Source: Bacteroidetes bacterium UBA6063 (lineage in GTDB: Bacteria; Bacteroidota; Bacteroidia; NS11-12g; UBA9320). Taken from it: a stretch of DNA of 7,456 bases. Made by a program: the position numbers and the translations under genes. The stretch covers positions 1 to 7,456 of the forward strand of contig DIYD01000180.1 of NCBI GenBank assembly GCA_002428905.1. Direction: 5' to 3'. The notes under the pieces are model-generated. The model was not told where the DNA came from. It made no database searches and was given only the letters and a program-made list of their open reading frames with translations. Shown in pieces: positions 1 through 6,782 of this stretch; the stretch's first letter is position 1, and every line of letters begins with the position of its first letter.

Positions 1-1
1 A

Positions 2-418
2 GGTACCAATGCAGACGAGTTATACGCCGATGTTCAACTGGAAGACAGTACATTGAACTTAGTAGTAAACTATCATAATAGGCGAGCCAAATGGTATGTA
101 AATCAATTTGCCGGAGGCTTTGACAAAACTGCAAAACGAAAGAAAACGTATGTACGTCATGCGAATGGAAGGATTAAGAAGACCAGGAGTTTCCTGGTAT
201 TCAAGGTATATCCTAAGGTAAAGCAGGGATCAGAAATACATATTGGTCTCAAAGAAAAGGTGATCAAGGAAAGAGAAGAAAAACAAAAAGGTATTGATAC
301 AAGTCCTAAACAGGAAAAGTCATTTATTGAGCGTATGACAGAGTTACAAACCATCATCGCACTGACCACTTCCATCACAACAACTACGTTGGCTACGATA
401 AGTTTATTACAACAATAA
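2..418 (+). CDS. SLBB/Wza-type polysaccharide export protein, C-terminal part (5' end outside window)
   Basis: The reading frame is open to the left edge, so 138 C-terminal residues of a longer protein are visible and the true start lies outside the window. A TTG at position 53 could be misread as a start, but in-frame coding sequence continues upstream of it. The visible part has the closing pattern of Bacteroidota capsule export proteins: a soluble-ligand-binding beta-grasp (SLBB) end with YVRHANGRIKKTRSF, then VYPKVKQGSEIHI, a charged Lys/Glu linker, and a hydrophobic Thr-rich tail in the last 26 residues. Proteins of this family form the outer-membrane channel or its periplasmic part for exported polysaccharide. 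In E. coli Wza the C-terminal helix spans the outer membrane; the tail here may do the same or may anchor in a membrane (inference). The next gene, a Wzz-like protein 3 bases downstream, is its usual partner. The polysaccharide export signature domain and any lipoprotein signal peptide would lie upstream and cannot be checked. Confidence 0.85.
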   Translation, partial: GTNADELYADVQLEDSTLNLVVNYHNRRAKWYVNQFAGGFDKTAKRKKTYVRHANGRIKKTRSFLVFKVYPKVKQGSEIHIGLKEKVIKEREEKQKGIDTSPKQEKSFIERMTELQTIIALTTSITTTTLATISLLQQ

Positions 419-421
419 CCC

Positions 422-1495
422 ATGTCAGATTCACAGCAACTATCAATCACCTCCATACTACAGACAGTAAAACTGTATTGGCAAGAACTATGGCGTAGAA
501 AATGGTGGGTGGTGTTATCTGCAATCGTTTTATCCGGTGCTTTGCTTACATCTGCCTGGTTAACACCAAAGAAATACGTAGCACCATTAACGTTTATGGT
601 TGATTCCGAAGGTGGGTCGTCAATCGGTAACGGAGTAACAGCAATGCTTGGTCAGTTTGGTTTAGGTGGGGCCAATACATCTGGGCACAACTACGATAAA
701 CTTGTAGAGTTGGCTTTGTCACGAATGATTCTGACGGATGTGTTAAAGACAAAAACGAACTTCAATGACACCTTTGATTACCTTGGTAACCATGTATTAA
801 AGACGTATACGTTTCAGTTGCCGAAAAAATCGAATGAAGAGCAAATCTTCTGGTTTACAGATGACACTTCAGATACTTATCTGGAAGATGAGTTACAAGC
901 CATTCTAACGCTCACCAAGTTTGTACGTGGTAATCCTCAAAAAGGTGTACCCGGACTATTGACTATTGGTTACGATGATGAAAGCACCGTTTTAACCATT
1001 AAAGCCAAAACGATTAACGAAGATTTGAGTACAGTACTGGCTATAGTTGAATACGATGTGTTGAGCAAGTTCTACATTTACAACACAACGAAAAAGCAAA
1101 AAACCACTTACCGTCAGTTATCGATTAAAGTGGATTCCATACAGGGAGAGTTACGTGCTGCAGAAGCTCAGTTTGCACGATTCATGGATTTAAGCGGTAT
1201 TTATCTGAACCAGGATAAGCTTCCGAGAGAGCAACTCGCGCGTAAGATCGAAGTACTCTATATCATGTACGGTGAAACACTAAAGAATAAAGAAACGGCA
1301 GACTTCCTTTTAAAGAATGCTACGCCATATTTTCAGGTCATTGATTACCCTGTAGGGCCGTATCAACCGGTTGGCAAATCCAGGTTGAAATCGCTCATAC
1401 TAGGTGGCATTTTAGGTGGTTTCTTAAGTGTTGCATTTATTCTGGGGCGTTTCTGGTTCATCGAACAATTACAAAAAGAAAAATTACAGTCTTAA
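422..1495 (+). CDS. Wzz/GNVR-type chain-length determinant (polysaccharide co-polymerase)
   Basis: This 357-residue protein has the two-membrane-span layout of polysaccharide co-polymerases. A short cytoplasmic N-terminus ends in WRRKWW, then comes TM1 at about residues 28-47, a large periplasmic domain, and TM2 at about 324-347 with glycine spacing (LGGILGGFLS). A proline-rich stretch just before TM2 (P310 to P316) matches the conserved motif of the Wzz family. The region at about 221-297 is charged and helical-looking, as expected for the coiled-coil part of the periplasmic domain. There is no Walker-type tyrosine kinase domain after TM2 and no Tyr-rich tail, so this is not a full Wzc. The family sets polymer length and contacts both the polymerase and the Wza-type channel. 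The ATG at 422 follows the upstream stop by 3 bases with no Shine-Dalgarno sequence. The exact polymer it controls is unknown. Confidence 0.88.
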   Translation: MSDSQQLSITSILQTVKLYWQELWRRKWWVVLSAIVLSGALLTSAWLTPKKYVAPLTFMVDSEGGSSIGNGVTAMLGQFGLGGANTSGHNYDKLVELALSRMILTDVLKTKTNFNDTFDYLGNHVLKTYTFQLPKKSNEEQIFWFTDDTSDTYLEDELQAILTLTKFVRGNPQKGVPGLLTIGYDDESTVLTIKAKTINEDLSTVLAIVEYDVLSKFYIYNTTKKQKTTYRQLSIKVDSIQGELRAAEAQFARFMDLSGIYLNQDKLPREQLARKIEVLYIMYGETLKNKETADFLLKNATPYFQVIDYPVGPYQPVGKSRLKSLILGGILGGFLSVAFILGRFWFIEQLQKEKLQS

Positions 1496-1496
1496 T

Positions 1497-2609
1497 ATGA
1501 CAAAAGTTGCCTTAATCACAGGTATCACTGGGCAAGACGGAGCATATCTTGCCGAATTACTACTTAGCAAAGGTTATATCGTTCACGGTATAAAGCGAAG
1601 ATCTTCCTTGTTCAACACGGCGCGAATAGACCAGTTGTATCAAGATCCTCATGTGGAAAACAGAAACTTCATTCTGCACCACGGAGACTTAACAGACAGT
1701 ACTAATTTAATCCGGATTGTGCAGGAAGTTCAACCGGATGAAATCTATAATTTAGGTGCAATGAGTCACGTAAAAGTGAGTTTTGAAGAACCTGAATATT
1801 CTGCCGATGTAGATGGTGTAGGCACACTACGCCTTTTGGAAGCCATTCGGATTCTTGGACTTGAAAAGAAAACGAAGATTTATCAGGCATCCACTTCCGA
1901 ACTATATGGTTTGGTACAGGCGGTACCCCAAAGCGAAACTACCCCCTTCTACCCTCGTTCACCCTATGCGGTTGCCAAGTTGTACGCGTATTGGATAACG
2001 GTTAATTACCGTGAAGCTTACGACATGTTCGCATGTAATGGCATTCTTTTTAATCATGAATCTCCGTTACGCGGTGAAACCTTTGTTACTCGAAAAATTA
2101 CACGTGGTGTTGCCAAAATTGCACTTGGGTTACAAGACAAAATATGGATGGGTAACATCAACGCAAAACGAGACTGGGGCCATGCAAAAGACTATGTAGA
2201 AGGAATGTACCTAATTCTACAACAGGATAAACCGCAAGACTACGTGTTGGCAACGGGTGAAACAACGGAGATTCGAGAGTTTATTCGTATGGCGTTCGCA
2301 GAAGTTGGCATTGAAGTAGCGTTTATGGGCGAAGGAATCGATGAAGTTGCCATCGTAAAGAACTGCACCGGCGAATACCAAATTGAAGCAGGTAAAGAAG
2401 TTATGGCAATCGATCCAAAGTACTTCAGACCTACCGAGGTTGATTTATTATTAGGAGATCCAACCAAGGCTAAAACGGAGCTTGGATGGGAACCCAAATA
2501 CAGCGTTCAGGAACTTTGCGCAGAGATGGTTCAGGCAGATCTCGAACTCTTCAAACGAGATGCTCTATTAAAAGATGCAGGATTTGAGGTTAAAAGTGAG
2601 TTTGAATAA
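1497..2609 (+). CDS. gmd: GDP-mannose 4,6-dehydratase
   Basis: This cytosolic short-chain dehydrogenase/reductase converts GDP-D-mannose to GDP-4-keto-6-deoxy-D-mannose, using tightly bound NADP. The protein is 370 residues, close to the E. coli enzyme. The nucleotide-binding loop TGITGQDG is at residues 8-15. RR at 34-35 fits NADP preference. The catalytic set is visible as T133 and E135 in STSELYG and the Y157/K161 pair in SPYAVAK, each one residue later than the E. coli numbering as I recall it. Other family hallmarks are GAMSHV (87-92), NHESPLRGE, RDWGHAKDYV and the late YFRPTEVDLLLGDPTKA block, so the enzyme looks complete. The start is ATG at 1497, one base after the wzz-like stop. An in-frame ATG at 1428 would add 23 residues ahead of the Rossmann strand, all overlapping the upstream gene, and is unlikely. 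Its product is the substrate of the next gene. Confidence 0.97.
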   Translation: MTKVALITGITGQDGAYLAELLLSKGYIVHGIKRRSSLFNTARIDQLYQDPHVENRNFILHHGDLTDSTNLIRIVQEVQPDEIYNLGAMSHVKVSFEEPEYSADVDGVGTLRLLEAIRILGLEKKTKIYQASTSELYGLVQAVPQSETTPFYPRSPYAVAKLYAYWITVNYREAYDMFACNGILFNHESPLRGETFVTRKITRGVAKIALGLQDKIWMGNINAKRDWGHAKDYVEGMYLILQQDKPQDYVLATGETTEIREFIRMAFAEVGIEVAFMGEGIDEVAIVKNCTGEYQIEAGKEVMAIDPKYFRPTEVDLLLGDPTKAKTELGWEPKYSVQELCAEMVQADLELFKRDALLKDAGFEVKSEFE

Positions 2610-2612
2610 GCC

Positions 2613-3542
2613 ATGAACAAAGACGCTCTAATCTACATCGCAGGCCACAATGGAATGGTAGGTTCTGCCATTTATCGCAAATTGCAGCGTGAAGGCTATA
2701 CGAATTTCGTTCTTCGAAGCAGCAAGGAATTAGATCTTAGAGATACAGCGGCAGTTGCGTCATTTTTCGAAACCCACAAACCTGAATACGTTTTCTTAGC
2801 GGCTGCCAAGGTTGGAGGAATACACGCTAATAATATTTATCGTGCAGAGTTTCTATACGATAATCTGATGATTCAAAACAATGTGATACACCAATCGTAT
2901 TTGAACGGTGTAAAAAAACTATTGTTCCTGGGTTCATCCTGTATTTATCCCAAATTAGCAGATCAACCGTTGAAAGAAGAATACCTCTTGAGTGGTTTTC
3001 TCGAATCTACGAATGAACCTTATGCTATTGCTAAAATTACTGGAATAAAAATGATTGAAAATTACGCCGATCAATACGGCTGTAATTATACTTCTGTAAT
3101 GCCAACAAACCTCTATGGACCAAATGACAACTATGATCTCCAGAATTCTCATGTCCTCCCTGCCTTGCTACGAAAATTTCATGAAGCTAAAGTAAGTGGT
3201 GCTGCATCTGTTGTTGTATGGGGAACCGGAACTCCATTAAGAGAGTTTCTCCATGTAGACGATTTAGCCGAAGCCTGTTATTTCGTTATGCAATCGTATG
3301 ATAGTCCGCAATTCCTCAATGTTGGAAGCGGATCTGAGATCAGCATAAAAGATTTGGCTTTAACGATTAAAGACGTGGTTGGGTTTGAAGGAGAGCTCGT
3401 TTTTGATACCTCAAAACCCGATGGGACGCCTAGAAAGCTTATGGACAGCTCGAGGCTTAAAACATTGGGCTGGGAGCCTAAAATTGGGTTGAAAGAAGGT
3501 ATTGAACGAGAATACAACAACTTCAAACAACGTTTGGCATAA
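2613..3542 (+). CDS. fcl: GDP-L-fucose synthase (GDP-4-keto-6-deoxy-D-mannose 3,5-epimerase/4-reductase)
   Basis: This bifunctional cytosolic enzyme takes the gmd product to GDP-L-fucose by epimerising C3 and C5 and then reducing the C4 keto group with NADPH. The 309-residue length is normal. The Rossmann loop GHNGMVGSA is at residues 11-19, followed by the family block AAAKVGGIHAN (63-73). Catalytic residues are present: S108 and C110 in GSSCIYP, Y137 and K141 in EPYAIAK, and H180 in NSHVLP, the pattern of E. coli WcaG shifted by one. PTNLYGPNDNYD, PLREFLHVDDLA and KPDGTPRKLMD complete the signature. I see no missing key residue. The ATG at 2613 lies 3 bases after the gmd stop with no Shine-Dalgarno sequence. 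The gmd-fcl pair implies an L-fucose-containing product, although GDP-L-fucose can also feed other cell glycans. Another name for the gene is wcaG. Confidence 0.97.
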   Translation: MNKDALIYIAGHNGMVGSAIYRKLQREGYTNFVLRSSKELDLRDTAAVASFFETHKPEYVFLAAAKVGGIHANNIYRAEFLYDNLMIQNNVIHQSYLNGVKKLLFLGSSCIYPKLADQPLKEEYLLSGFLESTNEPYAIAKITGIKMIENYADQYGCNYTSVMPTNLYGPNDNYDLQNSHVLPALLRKFHEAKVSGAASVVVWGTGTPLREFLHVDDLAEACYFVMQSYDSPQFLNVGSGSEISIKDLALTIKDVVGFEGELVFDTSKPDGTPRKLMDSSRLKTLGWEPKIGLKEGIEREYNNFKQRLA

Positions 3543-3548
3543 CTCTTT

Positions 3549-4982
3549 TTGACTCTTAAGAAAAAGGTTGTTTCCGGAGTTCTCTGGACCGCCGCTTCTA
3601 ATATTGGTGGAACTTTATTAAGCTTTACTCTTGGTGTTTGGCTTGCACGATTATTAGGACCTTCAGCTTATGGTCTGATTGGAATGGTTCTGGTAATTGC
3701 AGGCTTTGGGCGGCTTCTCCTCGACTTTGGTTTTGGTGAAGCACTGATCCAAAAACAGGATGTAACCGAGCGGGACTATTCTTCTGTCTTTTGGTTTAAT
3801 ATTGCCATAGCCATTGTTTTATGTGGGCTGTTTTACATGTCCGCACCATGGATTGCTGCGTTTTACGCCAATACCGATCTGATACCACTGACTCAGGTGA
3901 TGAGTCTAAGCTTCTTGCTGAACGGAAGTATAATCGTACAGCGCATTCGATTGGAAAAGGCTTTCCGGTATCGGGTAATTAGCCTGGCGGAGTTAACCAG
4001 CAGCCTTTTAAGTTCTGTGGTTGCCATTGCTATGGCATATAAGGGATTTGGGGTCTGGTCGCTCGTTGCGCTAAACCTAACAAAACCCCTGATTTATGGA
4101 TTATACATTTGGGTAGCTTCTACGTGGTTGCCTTCGCTAGAGTTCAATACAGCGAACATCCGAAATCTTGGAAAGTTCAGTTTGTCTATTCTGCTAAACG
4201 GTGTATTTAATACCGTAGCTACCAGCCTCGATAAAATTCTAATAGGCAAGAATTTAGGAGCTCAAAGCTTTGGATTGTATACCAAAGCTTATGGCACTCT
4301 GCGCCTTCCGGTTAATCAACTTACCTATGCTATGAATCGTGTCTTGTATCCGGCATTTTCTCAAATCCAAAGTCAACGTAAACATGTCTTTGATGTCTAT
4401 CGTAAAATTATACGACTCGTATCGTTGCTTATCTTTCCTGTGATGCTGGGCTTTGTTTTCTTTGGAGATACCATTATTTGGCTGATGTTTGGCAATGAAT
4501 GGGCCGCTATGGCACCGGTTTTTAAGATACTGGCTCTAACGGCAGGCTTCATTCCATTTAATATTATTGCAGATAGTATAATTAAATCACAAGGCAGTTC
4601 CTACTACCTAAATTTGATTACGTTCGTTGAAAAACCACTTGTAGTAGTTGCCATACTTGCCGGTGTGTCTTTCGGGTCCATACTAGCGCTATCCTGGTGT
4701 TTAACCATCGCCACGTTTATTGTATTTCTTTTTAAAAGCTGGTTAATAAGCCTGGCGTTGGAACAACCATATAAAACCTTATTAATTCAGCATGCGATAA
4801 GTGTTAAGTACATAGCACTTCCCTTGCTGGCTTTGTTGGCAGTCATGCTATTTCAACCCGATATGTATGTGGTTTTCGCAGCTGGTCTATTTGTACTTGC
4901 TTTACTCCTATCACTTACATTGTTTAGAAAAAGTGTATGGTCTCTTGTTCAGGAAGTCATACAAGTCTATCGTTCAGTTTAA
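3549..4982 (+). CDS. Lipid-linked oligosaccharide flippase, WzxC-like (MOP superfamily), TTG start
   Basis: This is a 477-residue, very hydrophobic protein with roughly a dozen or more membrane spans, typical of the polysaccharide branch of the MOP exporters. These proteins move undecaprenyl-pyrophosphate-linked sugar units across the inner membrane. The N-terminus (TLKKKVVSGVLWTAASN) and the following WLARLLGPSAYGLIGM and DFGFGEALIQ with ERDYSSVFW are characteristic of the WzxC/TuaB group. A mid-protein LDKILIGKNLGAQSFGLY also fits. The start is TTG at 3549. The frame is closed by the fcl stop only 6 bases upstream, and the first in-frame ATG is about 45 codons in and would remove the first span, so TTG is the only sensible start. 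It lies between the fucose genes and a glycosyltransferase, as in Wzx/Wzy-type clusters. No Wzy polymerase is visible here. Substrate specificity cannot be read from the sequence. Confidence 0.9.
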   Translation: MTLKKKVVSGVLWTAASNIGGTLLSFTLGVWLARLLGPSAYGLIGMVLVIAGFGRLLLDFGFGEALIQKQDVTERDYSSVFWFNIAIAIVLCGLFYMSAPWIAAFYANTDLIPLTQVMSLSFLLNGSIIVQRIRLEKAFRYRVISLAELTSSLLSSVVAIAMAYKGFGVWSLVALNLTKPLIYGLYIWVASTWLPSLEFNTANIRNLGKFSLSILLNGVFNTVATSLDKILIGKNLGAQSFGLYTKAYGTLRLPVNQLTYAMNRVLYPAFSQIQSQRKHVFDVYRKIIRLVSLLIFPVMLGFVFFGDTIIWLMFGNEWAAMAPVFKILALTAGFIPFNIIADSIIKSQGSSYYLNLITFVEKPLVVVAILAGVSFGSILALSWCLTIATFIVFLFKSWLISLALEQPYKTLLIQHAISVKYIALPLLALLAVMLFQPDMYVVFAAGLFVLALLLSLTLFRKSVWSLVQEVIQVYRSV

Positions 4983-4984
4983 TG
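4980..4984 (+). promoter_or_regulatory. TAATG stop-start overlap (flippase to glycosyltransferase)
   Basis: The flippase stop TAA (4980-4982) shares its last base with the ATG (4982-4984) of the glycosyltransferase. There is no Shine-Dalgarno sequence at the usual distance; an AGGAAG occurs about 30 bases upstream, which is too far. The overlap suggests translational coupling by reinitiation (inference). Confidence 0.6.
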
Positions 4985-5938
4985 TCGGTTACCATTGTCA
5001 TACCAGTTTACAATGCAGAAGACTATCTCGTTTCTACGTTGGACAGTTGTCTCGCACAGGATGCCAGTGTACTTAAAGAAATAATTGTGATTGATGATCG
5101 GTCAACCGATCGTAGTAAACAGATTATAGAGCGATATACTGCCGAACACCCTGGTCTTATAAAACATTTGTCCAATACCGGAAGTAAAGGAGCACCTGCA
5201 GCACGGAATTTAGGAATAAAACATGCATCCGGAACATATATACAGTTCCTTGATGCAGATGATGTACTAAGTGAGAATAAACTTTCTGCTCAATTCAACG
5301 CGTTAATGAACAAATCTACCTACGCCGTTTCCAGTTGCAGTTGGTGTAAATTCCACAAGGATACTTCGGATGCACAGGTTCGAAAACAGACCATCGATAA
5401 ATCGTATGACACTCCCTGGGAATGGTTGATTGATTCCTGGTCGGGAAAAGGAATGGGACAGACGGGTATCTGGCTGGTAAGCAAACAATTGGTGGCCGAG
5501 GTGAATGGTTTTGATGAAAGTCTTGCCAAGAATCAGGACGGTGATTTCTTTACAAAAATATTATTGCGTGCACAGAGTATTGAATTCTGTGAAGAAGCCA
5601 TGGTATACTATAGAGATAGAACGAACAACAGTGTGAGTAAATCAAAGTCTGCTAAAGCTGCCTGGTCCGTATTAAAATCGTACAAAGCGTATGAAGATAT
5701 ATTGAATTTTACGGACATACCTAAAGTACGTCAGGCCCTGTGCAGAAACTACTATCGTTTTGTCTATCAGCACTACAATAAGTATCCTGATTTGGCTATT
5801 GAGGCCATGAACAGAGCTAAGCATCTGGGTTTCAAAGCCTTTGAATATCAAGAATTTAACAGCCTGTTCTCCACACTTTCCAAAGGAATTGGTTACAAAA
5901 ACACCTTTAGGTTGCGAAACCTTCTTAGAGGTTTTTAA
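4982..5938 (+). CDS. Glycosyltransferase family 2 (GT-A fold)
   Basis: This 318-residue protein most likely transfers an activated sugar onto a growing glycan on the cytoplasmic side of the inner membrane. The N-terminus VTIVIPVYNAEDYL (3-16) is the classic GT2 first strand. IDDRSTDRS (37-45) holds the nucleotide-binding Asp pair, PAARNLGIKHASG (72-84) the conserved helix, and FLDADD (89-94) the metal-binding DxD. NQDGDFF (184-190) lies where the catalytic Asp/acceptor motif is found, after WLVSKQLVAEVNGFDESL. About 100 C-terminal residues carry no motif I recognise. There is no membrane span, so it is not a processive synthase of the cellulose or hyaluronan type. The start is the ATG overlapping the flippase stop; an ATG 45 bases earlier would put 15 extra residues ahead of the first strand and is unlikely. 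Donor and acceptor are unknown. A fucosyltransferase role is possible from context only. Confidence 0.92.
   Translation: MSVTIVIPVYNAEDYLVSTLDSCLAQDASVLKEIIVIDDRSTDRSKQIIERYTAEHPGLIKHLSNTGSKGAPAARNLGIKHASGTYIQFLDADDVLSENKLSAQFNALMNKSTYAVSSCSWCKFHKDTSDAQVRKQTIDKSYDTPWEWLIDSWSGKGMGQTGIWLVSKQLVAEVNGFDESLAKNQDGDFFTKILLRAQSIEFCEEAMVYYRDRTNNSVSKSKSAKAAWSVLKSYKAYEDILNFTDIPKVRQALCRNYYRFVYQHYNKYPDLAIEAMNRAKHLGFKAFEYQEFNSLFSTLSKGIGYKNTFRLRNLLRGF
5897..5936 (+). other. Hairpin with GNRA-type loop at the 3' end of the glycosyltransferase gene, ending in a T run
   Basis: A perfect 5-base-pair stem AGGTT/AACCT (5909-5913 with 5918-5922) closes a GCGA tetraloop, a stable GNRA class. An outer, imperfect pairing of AAAAAC-C (5897-5904, one bulged A) with GGTTTTT (5930-5936) surrounds it and ends in five T bases just before the stop codon. 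It resembles a weak intrinsic terminator or mRNA-processing element, but it lies in coding sequence and only 10 bases before the next start. It may be chance. Confidence 0.25.
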
Positions 5939-5946
5939 CTTCGTCA

Positions 5947-6780
5947 ATGAACACAGAACTACGTCAAATACAGATTATTGAGCCCAGTTCGGGTTGGAAA
6001 CTGATTGACATAAAAGAGCTCTGGAGATATAAAGACTTACTGTACTTCCTGGTAGTTCGTGGGATTAAAGCCAAATATGCACAATCCGTATTGGGTGTGG
6101 GTTGGGCCGTGTTACAACCTCTGGTACAAACACTTATCTTCACCGTAATTTTCGGAAATCTGGCCAAACTAGATTCAGATGGGGTTCCTTACGTATTGTT
6201 CAGTTTCGCTGCAATGGTGCCGTGGAACTATTACAGCAATGTGCTAACTGAAAGCTCAAATTCTCTTATCCAGAACAAGGCCATGTTATCTAAGGTGTAT
6301 TTCCCCAGGTTGGTACTGCCAATAGCCGCTGTTTTTTCAAAATTCATCGACTTCATAATTGCATTTATAGTCATGGTTGGATTATTCATTTACTATGGAT
6401 TTGCTCCTGGTTTGAATGTCGTGTACTTCCCTTTACTCCTACTCATTTTGATACTTACTTCGTTAGGAACAGGGATGATTTTGTCTGCACTAGCCGTTAA
6501 ATATAGAGACATACAATACGCCATGACGTTTATGGTTCGCCTAATGATGTATGCCGTACCCGTGGTTTATTCCATACGCATAATACCCGAAAAGTGGTTG
6601 TACATTTATGCGTTGAACCCGATGGTAGGTGTTATTGAAGGTATGCGTTCTGCGTTTCTGGGTACATCTGCAATGCCCTGGGATTTACTTGGCATTGGAA
6701 GCCTTGTTTCCATAATTCTCTTCACTTTCGGAGCGTTTTACTTTAAACGCATGGAGCGAACCTTTGCCGATATAGCTTAA
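5947..6780 (+). CDS. wzm: ABC-2 type polysaccharide exporter permease (Wzm/TagG family)
   Basis: This 277-residue membrane protein is the transmembrane half of an ABC exporter that carries lipid-linked polysaccharide across the inner membrane. The N-terminal cytoplasmic part shows the family hallmark: ELWRYKDLLYFLV, then RGIKAKYAQSVLGVGWAVLQP (residues 38-58), the interface helix leading into TM1. Six spans can be placed at about 51-70, 79-99, 120-148, 155-182, 195-210 and 247-267. The block KAMLSKVYFPRLVLP between TM2 and TM3 and the loop ALNPMVGVIEGMR before the last span are also typical of Wzm and TagG permeases. The length is normal for the family. The ATG at 5947 is 8 bases after the glycosyltransferase stop; an AGAGG lies about 15 bases upstream, rather far to act as a ribosome-binding site. 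The ATPase follows with a 1-base overlap, so the two are surely co-expressed. TagG-like teichoic acid export is the Gram-positive alternative and does not fit this context. Confidence 0.94.
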   Translation: MNTELRQIQIIEPSSGWKLIDIKELWRYKDLLYFLVVRGIKAKYAQSVLGVGWAVLQPLVQTLIFTVIFGNLAKLDSDGVPYVLFSFAAMVPWNYYSNVLTESSNSLIQNKAMLSKVYFPRLVLPIAAVFSKFIDFIIAFIVMVGLFIYYGFAPGLNVVYFPLLLLILILTSLGTGMILSALAVKYRDIQYAMTFMVRLMMYAVPVVYSIRIIPEKWLYIYALNPMVGVIEGMRSAFLGTSAMPWDLLGIGSLVSIILFTFGAFYFKRMERTFADIA

Positions 6781-6782
6781 TG
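6778..6782 (+). promoter_or_regulatory. TAATG stop-start overlap (permease to ATPase)
   Basis: The permease TAA (6778-6780) shares its final A with the ATG (6780-6782) of the ATPase gene. A GGAGCG lies about 20 bases upstream, beyond normal Shine-Dalgarno spacing. Coupling would help balance the two subunits of one transporter (inference). Confidence 0.6.

Noticed and set aside
53..418. A 121-residue gene starting at the TTG at position 53
   Set aside because: The same frame is open and coding-like up to the left edge, so this is the end of a longer export protein and not a small independent gene.
157..456. Minus-strand reading frame of 99 codons opposite the export protein
   Set aside because: It lies opposite a well-supported gene, its translation has no recognisable family features, and it is best read as a shadow.
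1428..1496. N-terminal extension of gmd by 23 codons
   Set aside because: The added segment overlaps the membrane span region of the upstream gene, and the Rossmann strand normally begins at the ATG at 1497.
4937..4981. N-terminal extension of the glycosyltransferase by 15 codons
   Set aside because: GT2 proteins normally start a few residues before the IPVYN strand, which fits the ATG at 4982, and the TAATG junction is typical of this operon.
4867..5076. Frame-shifted + strand reading frame spanning the flippase/glycosyltransferase junction
   Set aside because: It overlaps two strongly supported genes in another frame and has no coherent protein features.
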